A DNA stretch of 64,000 nucleotides, from NCBI RefSeq assembly GCF_900130055.1, contig NZ_FQXU01000003.1:89627-153626 (forward strand), read 5' to 3'. Under the pieces are notes generated by a model, which saw nothing but the letters and a program-made list of their open reading frames with translations, made no database searches and had not been told where the DNA came from. The position numbers were made by a program, and so were the translations under genes. Shown here one piece after another: positions 13,817 through 20,676 of this stretch. Numbering within the stretch: position 1 is the stretch's first letter; each line of letters opens with the position of its first letter. Source of the DNA: Clostridium intestinale DSM 6191 (lineage in GTDB: Bacteria > Bacillota > Clostridia > Clostridiales > Clostridiaceae).

Positions 13817-14722
13817 ATGGACTATAATAAAGTTGAAGATGCCATAATGAAAAAAGCTATGGATTACTTTAAGGATCATGCAATTAAGTTCTTTGGGATA
13901 GAAGATAAGGTAATAGCTCCAGCTGAAACTGAATTAAAAAATATTGAAATTAAAACAAATCAGATGGATTATTTATTCTATTTAGAAGATGGTACTTATC
14001 TACATTTCGAATTTCAAACTACAAATAAAAAAGATGATTTAAGTAGGTTTCTTTATTATGATGCTTCTTTATATTTCAAAAATAAAAGAAAAGTTAAAAC
14101 AGTAATTATATATTCAGCTGATATTGAAAATACCAATAAGTACATAGATGCTGGTTCAATAAAATACTCTGTAGAAGTTTTTTACATGAGCAGTTTAAAT
14201 GGTGATGACAGATTAAATTATTTAAAAGAAAAAATCTTAAATGGTTCAAATTTAACTGATGAGGATATTGTAAATCTTACAATGATTCCGTTAATGAAAA
14301 GTAAAAGAGACAAAAGTACGCAAACTATTAATTGTATAGAATTAGCTGATAAGATTAAAAATAGCGAAGATAAAAGCAAATGTACTACACTTCTGTATGC
14401 ATTATTTGAGAAGTTTGGAGATGAATTATCAAAGAAAAAATTTCTGGAGGTGATATCAATGACCGAAATAGGAAAAATGATATATGAGGATGGAAAGTCT
14501 AAGGGTGAAGAAGAAGGACTTATTAGAGGAAAGGCTGAAGGTAAAGCCGAAGGAAAAGCTGAGGTTTTAATAAAGCAATTAGCAAAAAAATTTAAATCTA
14601 TTCCTGAAGCTTACATTAATAAAATAAAGAAATTACCTGAAACTATTATAGAAACTATAGCTACAGATATTTTTGATTTAGAAAAAGTTGAAGATATTGA
14701 AAAATATTTTGAAACCAAATAA
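13817..14722 (+). CDS. Rpn-family recombination-promoting nuclease / PD-(D/E)XK transposase-like protein
   Basis: Predicted 301-residue protein of the Rpn/transposase_31-like group. The N-terminal nuclease region (residues about 1-130) contains the strand pattern MDYLFYLEDGTYLHFEFQT, whose D (about 52) and E-F-Q (about 66-68) match the usual D...ExQ active site, then RFLYYDASLY. The middle is helical. The GKAEGKAEGKAE tract near residue 240 is typical of family linkers, and a lysine-rich tail follows. E. coli RpnA-E promote RecA-independent recombination. The gene has GGAGGG before ATG 13817, a candidate LexA box about 70 bp upstream, and a strong terminator. It borders the repeat-bounded array. 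Confidence 0.85.
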   Translation: MDYNKVEDAIMKKAMDYFKDHAIKFFGIEDKVIAPAETELKNIEIKTNQMDYLFYLEDGTYLHFEFQTTNKKDDLSRFLYYDASLYFKNKRKVKTVIIYSADIENTNKYIDAGSIKYSVEVFYMSSLNGDDRLNYLKEKILNGSNLTDEDIVNLTMIPLMKSKRDKSTQTINCIELADKIKNSEDKSKCTTLLYALFEKFGDELSKKKFLEVISMTEIGKMIYEDGKSKGEEEGLIRGKAEGKAEGKAEVLIKQLAKKFKSIPEAYINKIKKLPETIIETIATDIFDLEKVEDIEKYFETK

Positions 14723-14735
14723 AAAGATTAAATCT

Positions 14736-14760
14736 TGCAGGTGAGATTATCTCATCTGCA
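14736..14760 (+). terminator. Terminator of the Rpn-like gene
   Basis: TGCAGGTGAGA and TCTCATCTGCA pair over 11 positions (one G-T) around a 3-base loop, followed by TTTTTAC, starting 14 bases after the stop codon. Confidence 0.88.
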
Positions 14761-14857
14761 TTTTTACGATGAATAATAATATAAAATACTAAGGAAAAAT
14801 GTGATTTTTTGGCCTTAAAAGAGGTAAGAGTTTAGACTATGGCCTTATATTTAAGTT

Positions 14858-14917
14858 AATGATACTACTTCAGAGTTTGTACCAGTGAGAAATAGAAATA
14901 AGGAGAGGGATAAATAA
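14858..14917 (+). pseudogene. 3' fragment of a gene homologous to 29836-29985
   Basis: This stretch reads in frame as NDTTSEFVPVRNRNKERDK plus stop, differing at one residue from the last 19 residues of the small protein at 29836. The upstream part of that gene is absent. Nucleotide identity continues only through the stop codon. Confidence 0.82.
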
Positions 14918-14953
14918 TTCTATGATATCAAGTGAGGAAGAAAAAACTCCTCC

Positions 14954-15057
14954 TTTATTTTTCTATACGTAATTGCTGGAACTATAATCTATTTCTTATG
15001 TATGATAAGATATGGATTATAGTATTATTCAGTGAGTAAGTTAAATATTAATTTCTA
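14954..15057 (+). repeat. Leader repeat also found at 30852-30962
   Basis: CTATACGTAATT, GGAACTATAATCTAT, TCTTATGTAT and AGTATTATTCAGTGAGTAAG recur in the same order at 30857-30952, upstream of the membrane gene at 30979. The right copy has about 10 extra bases. A GAGGA...TCCTC hairpin (14934-14952) followed by TTTATTTTT precedes this copy. The rest of the gap up to 15207 shows nothing recognisable except AT-rich sequence. Confidence 0.8.
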
Positions 15058-15207
15058 GAGCAGGCTTGATTGACAATGAAAAAGTTGTAGTAAGTATTGT
15101 ACAGCAAGTACGAATTTATTTGAGGGGTTTACGGGAGTTAGTATCATAATACGAAATGATAATATCTTTAATATCATATATAGAAATAAGTGTTTTGGGG
15201 GGAAATG

Positions 15208-15639
15208 ATGAGTAAAAAAAGTAAATTAATAGCTTCAATTTTTGTAATAAGTATAATTGGTATAGCCCTATACTTTCTAAGGACTTACATAGGTGGGGAT
15301 ATTAATAATGTAAATCAATCTATACCACAGTCTGAAGTTTATAGTAATCAAGACATTGACGATGCAATGAATATTGTAAAGAGAAAATTTAAAAGCGAAT
15401 TTAAGGGATGTATATTAACTGATTTATGGTATGACGAAGATATTAATGTTGCTTCATCAGATGAATGGGCAAGGCAATATAATTCACATGAGGCAATAGT
15501 TTTGTTATCAAATTTTAAGGTTAATTCTTCTGGTGGAGATGGTAGTCTTGATCCTAATTCTAAGTATACTGATTGGCAGTGGATTTTAGTGCGTGATAAA
15601 GAAAATAGTAAGTGGACACTTAAAACATGGGGATATTAA
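15208..15639 (+). CDS. Hypothetical exported or membrane-anchored protein
   Basis: Predicted 143-residue protein with one N-terminal hydrophobic helix (SKLIASIFVISIIGIALYF) that would act as an uncleaved anchor or signal. A soluble extracellular domain follows, rich in Ser, Asn and Asp and ending WQWILVRDKENSKWTLKTWGY. The WxWILVR...WKLxxWG ending is common in DUF4829-type or related small secreted domains, but I do not assign the family. GGGGGGAA favours ATG 15208 over an upstream in-frame GTG at 15190. It lies 22 bp upstream of another membrane-anchored protein gene. Confidence 0.65.
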   Translation: MSKKSKLIASIFVISIIGIALYFLRTYIGGDINNVNQSIPQSEVYSNQDIDDAMNIVKRKFKSEFKGCILTDLWYDEDINVASSDEWARQYNSHEAIVLLSNFKVNSSGGDGSLDPNSKYTDWQWILVRDKENSKWTLKTWGY

Positions 15640-15661
15640 CTTATTAAATTAAGGAGAAAAA

Positions 15662-16216
15662 ATGAGAATAAAAAAGGTATATAAAGTTTCAATGATCATT
15701 GTTTTTTTAATAAGTATATTATCTATTTTTTACTTTAATAGCAAGACAATAATGTTCTCTTCAAATATGAACAAAGGTATTAATAACTATTGGAATGATA
15801 AGGTTAGTATTAAAGAAGTTAAAGACTTTGAAGTATATGGCAAGAAGTTTAAATTGGTATTAAGCACACCTATTAATAATGAAAAATACAAATATCTTAA
15901 TTGCTATGAAGAGAAAATGAATGGATTGTATTATAAGAGTTATCAAGCCGCAGAGCAGGGTGGAAGTAATAGTTTATTTAGTTTCTCAACTATATTTGTA
16001 AATGACGTAGAAAACTATTTTACTATAGTATATGGATATAATAAAGACGCTGAAGTAGTTAGTTATGAAATTAAAGTTAGTGAACAAGAAAAAAGTATAG
16101 TTTCAAATGTATCAAGCAAAGAATACTTTATTGATGCATTTAAAGGTCATATTCAAGATATAGTAAAGGTTATAGGAGAAGATGGAAGCGATAAAATTAA
16201 CGTTTTTGAAGATTAA
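15662..16216 (+). CDS. Hypothetical exported or membrane-anchored protein
   Basis: Predicted 184-residue protein with an N-terminal hydrophobic segment (VSMIIVFLISILSIFYF) and a soluble remainder that contains no recognised domain. There is no lipobox. The ATG follows AAGGAGAAAA and lies 22 bp after the preceding gene, with the acetyltransferase at 16238 a further 21 bp on. All three are probably one transcript. The pairing of two small anchored proteins with an acetyltransferase has no functional reading I can support. Confidence 0.62.
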   Translation: MRIKKVYKVSMIIVFLISILSIFYFNSKTIMFSSNMNKGINNYWNDKVSIKEVKDFEVYGKKFKLVLSTPINNEKYKYLNCYEEKMNGLYYKSYQAAEQGGSNSLFSFSTIFVNDVENYFTIVYGYNKDAEVVSYEIKVSEQEKSIVSNVSSKEYFIDAFKGHIQDIVKVIGEDGSDKINVFED

Positions 16217-16237
16217 TCAAATGATGGGAGGAAATAC

Positions 16238-16801
16238 ATGAACATAAAAATAGATTGTCATAGTTTAGAAACTCCACGATTGTTATTAAGAAAATTATTA
16301 TTAATTGATGCGGATGATTTATATCAAGTGTTTTCTGATGAAGAAACTACTAATTATGTACCAAGAGAGAAACATTCTGATAAGATTACTACAATCAATC
16401 ATTTAGAGAACTTAATTAAAAAAATGGATGAAGGTATTTCAATTGTTTGGTCAGTTATTGATAAAACTGATAACAGAGTAATAGGAACTGTAAATTTGTA
16501 TTTTAAACTAGATAGAGCAGCCTCATTAGGTGCAGTTATTAACAGAGAATATTGGGGCAAAGGAATTGCAACTGAAGCATTAAGGCCAATCATTGGCTTA
16601 GGCTTTGATAAAATGAAACTTATACGAATTGAAGGAAAATGCGAATCAAATAATATTGCTTCAGAAAAAATGTTAAAGAAACTAGGGATGACTTATGAAG
16701 GAACTTTACGAAATGAAGTGATAATAAAAGATATACCGAGAGATGCTAAAGTATATTCTATATTGGTGGAAGAATATAATACTTCAAGAATAAATAAATA
16801 A
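16238..16801 (+). CDS. GNAT N-acetyltransferase (RimJ/RimL type)
   Basis: Predicted 187-residue acetyltransferase: TPRLLLRKLLLIDADDLYQVF at the N-terminus, then IGTVNLYF, then the acetyl-CoA site GAVINREYWGKGIATEALR (about residues 88-106), then RIEGKCESNNIASEKMLKKLGM. This is the classic RimJ/RimL pattern. The substrate is unknown. It is a distant relative of the array acetyltransferase at 6131. The downstream gap begins with TATATATTATACAGAT (near 16815), a string also present near 4820 inside the array, so array flank sequence reaches this point. Confidence 0.88.
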   Translation: MNIKIDCHSLETPRLLLRKLLLIDADDLYQVFSDEETTNYVPREKHSDKITTINHLENLIKKMDEGISIVWSVIDKTDNRVIGTVNLYFKLDRAASLGAVINREYWGKGIATEALRPIIGLGFDKMKLIRIEGKCESNNIASEKMLKKLGMTYEGTLRNEVIIKDIPRDAKVYSILVEEYNTSRINK

Positions 16802-16866
16802 CGTTTCACAATTTTCTTATATATTATACAGATAAAATGAAAATATTCTACAAAGCGCATAATTAT

Positions 16867-16895
16867 TTGACTTTATATTATCAAAGTGATAATAT
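16867..16895 (+). promoter_or_regulatory. Promoter with operator palindrome for the HTH regulator
   Basis: TTGACT (16867-16872), a 17-bp spacer, and TAATAT (16890-16895). The spacer and -10 hold the palindrome ATATTATCA-AAG-TGATAATAT (16875-16895). The same architecture recurs at 17512-17543, so this regulator probably represses its own gene. Confidence 0.8.
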
Positions 16896-16922
16896 TTTCA
16901 TAAGTAATTAGGAGGAAGTGTT

Positions 16923-17465
16923 ATGGAGCAAAAAGTTATAGAGTGCATTACTCACCCAATAAAATGTAAACTATTATTAGAGCTATATTCTTCTGGAAAA
17001 GCAACTGCTAAACAACTTGCAGAAATATATAATGATATTCCACAAGCAACATTATACCGCTACTTGAAGCGTATGACAAATGACGGTATTTTAAAAGTAG
17101 TGGAGGAAAATCAGGTAAGAGGGACAATTGAAAAGACCTATGGAGTTGCCATTAATTTAGATTCTAACGGTCAGGATATGATTGGTGAAAACTCAGGTGA
17201 TGCTTATATGCAAATGTTTATGCAGTATGTATTTGGATTTGTTAAAAGATTTCAAGACTATTGTAAGAATCCGAACATAGATATCTTAAAAGACAGGTCG
17301 GGTTTTTCTCTTGCACCCATCTATGCAACCGATGAAGAATTGGAATCAGCAATGGTGGAATACTCGAAAATAATTCAGCCGCTTTATAAAAATAGACCTA
17401 CGGCAGATAGAAAATCACGAACTTTAGGATTAATTATTTCACCACCAGAAAATTACGATAAATAA
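16923..17465 (+). CDS. ArsR-like HTH transcriptional regulator
   Basis: Predicted 180-residue winged-helix regulator. Residues about 4-60 form the DNA-binding domain (VIECITHPIKCKLLLELYSSG, KATAKQLAEIYNDIPQATLYRYLKRM). The rest is helical and probably mediates dimerisation and ligand sensing; no cysteine metal site is evident. It starts at ATG 16923 after AGGAGGAAG. Its own promoter and that of the downstream ABC transporter carry the same palindrome in the same position, which identifies the transporter genes as its likely targets. A terminator separates it from them, so the two units are transcribed separately. Confidence 0.88.
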   Translation: MEQKVIECITHPIKCKLLLELYSSGKATAKQLAEIYNDIPQATLYRYLKRMTNDGILKVVEENQVRGTIEKTYGVAINLDSNGQDMIGENSGDAYMQMFMQYVFGFVKRFQDYCKNPNIDILKDRSGFSLAPIYATDEELESAMVEYSKIIQPLYKNRPTADRKSRTLGLIISPPENYDK

Positions 17466-17473
17466 GTTTTTTA

Positions 17474-17507
17474 AAGCTCCTTTACTTAGTGAATAGTAAA
17501 GGAGCTT
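17474..17507 (+). terminator. Terminator of the HTH regulator gene
   Basis: AAGCTCCTTTACT (17474-17486) and AGTAAAGGAGCTT (17495-17507) are a perfect 13-bp stem, followed by CTTCTT. The T-run is weak, but the stem is strong. Confidence 0.8.
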
Positions 17508-17511
17508 CTTC

Positions 17512-17543
17512 TTGACATTATATTATCATAGTGATAATATAAT
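17512..17543 (+). promoter_or_regulatory. Promoter with operator palindrome for the ABC transporter
   Basis: TTGACA (17512-17517), a 17-bp spacer, and TAATAT (17535-17540). The palindrome ATTATATTATCA-TAG-TGATAATATAAT (17517-17543) has 12-bp perfect arms and overlaps spacer and -10, as in the regulator's own promoter at 16867. Confidence 0.85.
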
Positions 17544-17609
17544 CAATATAATAATAATTTAATCATTAGTTGATAAGATAAATTCTGTTAATGAAGAGGA
17601 GGAAAGCAC

Positions 17610-18530
17610 ATGAATGCAATCATTGCAGATAGGCTTACTAAAATATACCCTGGTGGAAAAAAGGCGTTGGATAATGTCAGCTTTGAACTAGGGCAAGGTG
17701 AGGTGTTCGGATTTTTAGGACCAAATGGGGCTGGTAAGACAACCTCAGTTAAACTTTTAAATGGTATGATATCTCCATCAGAAGGCTCTTGTCATATTTT
17801 TGGCATAAATCCTTCGTCTAATCCAGAGAAAGTCCATGCTATATCAGGAGTAGTTACGGAGCATGCGCAGATGTATGGCAATCTAACAGGGCAAGATAAC
17901 CTTGTATTTTATGGTACGTTATTTGGAATTTCAAAAGAAGAAAGCCGTAAGCGAGCGCTTGAGTTGCTTGAGAGATTGGATCTTACTGACGCAAAAGATA
18001 AAAAGCTGAGCACATATTCTACTGGTATGCGTCAAAGACTTTCCTTAGCAAGGGCAATGATCCATACACCCAAAATATTATTTTTGGATGAACCCACCTC
18101 TGGATTAGATCCTGAGAGTGCTCAAAGTGTAAATAATATGATCAAAGAATTAGCTAGCGACAAAGGAACCACAGTTTTTTTATGTACGCATCAGTTACGT
18201 TATGCTCAGGAGGTCTGCACCTCATATGGACTTATTGATGATGGGACACTGCTAGAGGTAGGTAGCCTTGATGCTTTACGTTGCAAGTTTTTCTCAGGTC
18301 TAAATGTTCAAATTAAAGCAAACTATTTCCCAAAAGGAATGCCTTTCAGTAAAACTGAAGGACAGTGGGCTGAAATAAATGTGCAGACGGAGGAGGAAAT
18401 TCCACCGATTATTAAACACATTGTGGATGCTGGCGGCAACGTATATTCAGTTTCAGCAAATAAATTGTCTTTAGAAGAGATATACTTCTCCCTTATTGAG
18501 AAACGAAAAGAGAAAAAGGAGGTCAAATAG
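17610..18530 (+). CDS. ABC transporter ATP-binding protein
   Basis: Predicted 306-residue ABC ATPase. Walker A GPNGAGKT (residues about 38-45), the signature STGMRQRLSLARAM (about 136-149), Walker B ILFLDEPTSGLD (about 154-165) and the H-loop CTHQ are all intact. It has the length and C-terminal extension of ABC-2 type (DrrA/CcmA-like) export ATPases. It pairs with the permease starting 3 bp after its stop. Substrates of such exporters include peptides and drugs; none is assigned. Expression is likely governed by the palindrome at 17517. Confidence 0.93.
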   Translation: MNAIIADRLTKIYPGGKKALDNVSFELGQGEVFGFLGPNGAGKTTSVKLLNGMISPSEGSCHIFGINPSSNPEKVHAISGVVTEHAQMYGNLTGQDNLVFYGTLFGISKEESRKRALELLERLDLTDAKDKKLSTYSTGMRQRLSLARAMIHTPKILFLDEPTSGLDPESAQSVNNMIKELASDKGTTVFLCTHQLRYAQEVCTSYGLIDDGTLLEVGSLDALRCKFFSGLNVQIKANYFPKGMPFSKTEGQWAEINVQTEEEIPPIIKHIVDAGGNVYSVSANKLSLEEIYFSLIEKRKEKKEVK

Positions 18531-18532
18531 TT

Positions 18533-19315
18533 ATGAATGCAATGAAATCTTTAATTAGAAAGGATATACGAGGCATCACCGCCAACAAGCAATTACTTCT
18601 AGGAATGATAAGTGTTCCTATAGTGCTGACAGTTGTTATACCTTCAATTTTTATTATATTACTTCATTTTACATCGGATTTTAGGGATTTTGATGCAATG
18701 ATTCGTATGTTGCCAGTAGACGTTCAGCAAGATAATATGAAGGCTTCGGTTATATCGCTACTTATAAACAACATTATGCCTGTTTTCTTTATAATAATCC
18801 CTATTATGGCTTCATCAATTATGGCAGCAAGTTCTTTCGTGGGGGAGAAGGAAAAGCGAACACTTGAAACGCTCTTATATTGCCCTCTTTCTCTAAAACA
18901 AATATTCAGAGCAAAAATACTTTCTTCATTTATCATGAGTGAACTGGTTTCTTTCCTATCTTTCATCATTATGACACTTGTGACGCAGATTGAAATATTT
19001 ATAACAACAGGCAGCCTGATGTTACCTAATATAAGTTGGCTAATAGTGCTATTACTTATATCTCCAGCTATGTCCCTAATCTCAATTACATTGATTGTAC
19101 GTGGCTCAGCCAAGGCACAAACAATGGAAGAATCCCAACAACTTGGTGCACTTTTAGTTTTGCCAGTAATTTTTCTAGTGGCTGGACAGTTTGTAGGGAT
19201 TATCCTTATAAATATTTGGATTCTATTAGGCTTAGGAGTCTTTTTGGCAGCGATTGCATGGATTTTGATTAACGGTTCGTTTAAAAAAATAAGCTATGAA
19301 TCAATGTTGCGTTAA
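18533..19315 (+). CDS. ABC-2 type transporter permease
   Basis: Predicted 260-residue permease with six hydrophobic segments (about residues 22-45, 80-103, 130-150, 165-187, 207-224, 228-248). The ABC-2 sub-motif around ASSFVGEKEKRTLETLLYCPLS follows TM2. It starts 3 bp after the ATPase gene, whose end contains the GGAGG ribosome site, so the two are translationally linked partners. A long terminator follows. Confidence 0.9.
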   Translation: MNAMKSLIRKDIRGITANKQLLLGMISVPIVLTVVIPSIFIILLHFTSDFRDFDAMIRMLPVDVQQDNMKASVISLLINNIMPVFFIIIPIMASSIMAASSFVGEKEKRTLETLLYCPLSLKQIFRAKILSSFIMSELVSFLSFIIMTLVTQIEIFITTGSLMLPNISWLIVLLLISPAMSLISITLIVRGSAKAQTMEESQQLGALLVLPVIFLVAGQFVGIILINIWILLGLGVFLAAIAWILINGSFKKISYESMLR

Positions 19316-19331
19316 ATGTAAAGCACAAAAC

Positions 19332-19372
19332 AACACTATAAAACTGTAGTATTTTACTAGTTTTATAGTGTT
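19332..19372 (+). terminator. Terminator of the ABC operon
   Basis: AACACTATAAAACT (19332-19345) and AGTTTTATAGTGTT (19359-19372) form a perfect 14-bp stem followed by ATTTTTAC. Confidence 0.92.
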
Positions 19373-19460
19373 ATTTTTACATATTCAATGAAGCATTAGC
19401 ACTAACTAGGTTTATTTCTAAAGTCTCATTGCCCTAGGTTATATTTTCTATAACTTCCTT

Positions 19461-19540
19461 TATTAGATAAATATGATATAATTGATTTATAATTGTTAGA
19501 GAATTCAGAATTAAATTATAGAGCTAAATAGTAATTTAAA
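19461..19540 (+). repeat. Intergenic element copy J (promoter and leader only)
   Basis: TTAGATAAATATGATATAAT (-10 TATAAT at 19477-19482), TTGTTAGAGAATTC and TTAAATTATAGAGCTAAATA match the promoter and leader of array copies E and G. The terminator hairpin and nested inverted repeat are absent. It lies about 6 kb beyond the main array and drives the gene at 19555. Confidence 0.82.
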
Positions 19541-19554
19541 TAGGGGGACAAATT

Positions 19555-19929
19555 ATGAAACAAATCGAAAATTATAATGCGAATAAATATAATAGCGATC
19601 TATATTCTGAAATTGAAAACGGAATATATGAAGTAAAAGAGGATGGTGAGATTTTATATGTAACTTCACTATCTTTTATTCAAGAGCCAGAATTTAATGA
19701 GGGAGCTAATGCAAGTAATATAACACAATATCCTTTAGAAGATATACTAGATAAATATTATTGCTATATTTCAGATTTTTACAAAGAACTAAATACAGTT
19801 GATTCTCAAAAGTGTTATCAAGAATTTGCAAGTCCTGATTTAGAGGATATAAGAACACTACGCTTTTTAATAGGAAAACACGTATATAACAAAGAAACTG
19901 GAAGATATGTAGAACTTATTATTGAATAG
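19555..19929 (+). CDS. Hypothetical acidic protein, 124 aa
   Basis: Predicted 124-residue acidic soluble protein, not recognised. Strands in the first half (GIYEVKEDGEILYVTSLSFI) are followed by helices (LEDILDKYYCYISDFYKEL) and a C-terminal ETGRYVELIIE strand. It starts at ATG 19555 after AGGGGGAC and uses the array-type promoter of copy J. This suggests it belongs to the same class of exchangeable cargo genes as those at 2.5-13 kb. Confidence 0.6.
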   Translation: MKQIENYNANKYNSDLYSEIENGIYEVKEDGEILYVTSLSFIQEPEFNEGANASNITQYPLEDILDKYYCYISDFYKELNTVDSQKCYQEFASPDLEDIRTLRFLIGKHVYNKETGRYVELIIE

Positions 19930-19963
19930 GGAGGAAAGTAAAATTTAAAGTTGGAGGTTAATC

Positions 19964-20311
19964 GTGAAAAAATGGTATGATGAGGAGTACAAATTTGAAA
20001 TTGAGGTGACTGGGTTTCTTCGTAGTGATCACACAGAACGATATTGCAGAAACGGAGAGGAAGTTGGAGATAAATATACCTGTACATATGGCTGTCCAAC
20101 AAATTCAGATGGACAAGGTATCTGTTCCAAGGTCATGATGATTATGTTTCCAATCATGGAGGCAGTCAGAAGTGGCGGAGATTTAGAGAACATTGGTGGC
20201 AACGATAAATATAGCAAGGATATCGTATGCCCTGATGGTTGCGTCATGTTTAGGGTGACAGCCCAAAAACTTAACAATGAGAATTTTTATAAAGGGAAGT
20301 TTTTTGATTAG
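19964..20311 (+). CDS. TIGR04076 family protein
   Basis: Predicted 115-residue soluble protein. The conserved pattern (EIEVTGFLRSDHTERYC, GQGICSKVMMIMFPIMEAVRSGGDL, CPDGCVMFRVTA) matches TIGR04076 as I recall it, a short family of unknown function with conserved cysteines. Cysteines at about residues 28, 40, 44, 54, 89 and 93 could bind metal or form disulfides. It starts at GTG 19964 behind TTGGAGG, 34 bp after the preceding gene. It may be the second gene of that unit. Confidence 0.75.
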   Translation: MKKWYDEEYKFEIEVTGFLRSDHTERYCRNGEEVGDKYTCTYGCPTNSDGQGICSKVMMIMFPIMEAVRSGGDLENIGGNDKYSKDIVCPDGCVMFRVTAQKLNNENFYKGKFFD

Positions 20312-20676
20312 TTTTTAATAACTAAATTTGGGTGATTTTTAAATAGTATAGTTTTAATACAAAAATATATTAAGTAAATCATATTTGAATCACTTTATAG
20401 ATTGCTGAAGCAAGGTGGTTTAAATTATTGTTTTTAAAATCTAATTCAGATTTGTATTATAGAAATGTCTTGAGAGTTGAAAGTTCAATGATAATTTATA
20501 AAGTTATAATATTATATGACATATTAATAAAGATTTAACAAATTATAAATAAAATAGAAAAAATAATGGTGAAATAATGATATATCCGTTATATGGTGGA
20601 AATTGGCTTGATATTTGCTTAACAAGGTAGTGTAAAAGATAGAATTTCAAGCTTGATTTTGAGGAGGTAACGGGTA
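20312..20676 (+). promoter_or_regulatory. Non-coding stretch with putative sigma-54 promoter and upstream palindrome
   Basis: No gene is seen here. TTGGC at 20603-20607 and TTGCT at 20615-20619 put GG (20605-20606) exactly 10 bases before GC (20617-20618). This is the fixed -24/-12 spacing of sigma-54 promoters, and the TGGC...TTGC match is good. About 190 bp upstream, TTGCT-GA-AGCAA (20402-20413) is a possible activator site. The MFS gene starts at 20677. Confidence 0.5.

Noticed and set aside
6131-16801. Recent duplication of acetyltransferase genes
   Set aside because: The three GNAT genes (6131, 7089, 16238) share only family motifs and are otherwise diverged, so the array did not arise by simple tandem copying of one gene.
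19036-19272. A 78-codon frame inside the ABC permease gene
   Set aside because: It overlaps the permease in another frame, has no ribosome site, and its translation looks like shifted membrane-helix coding.
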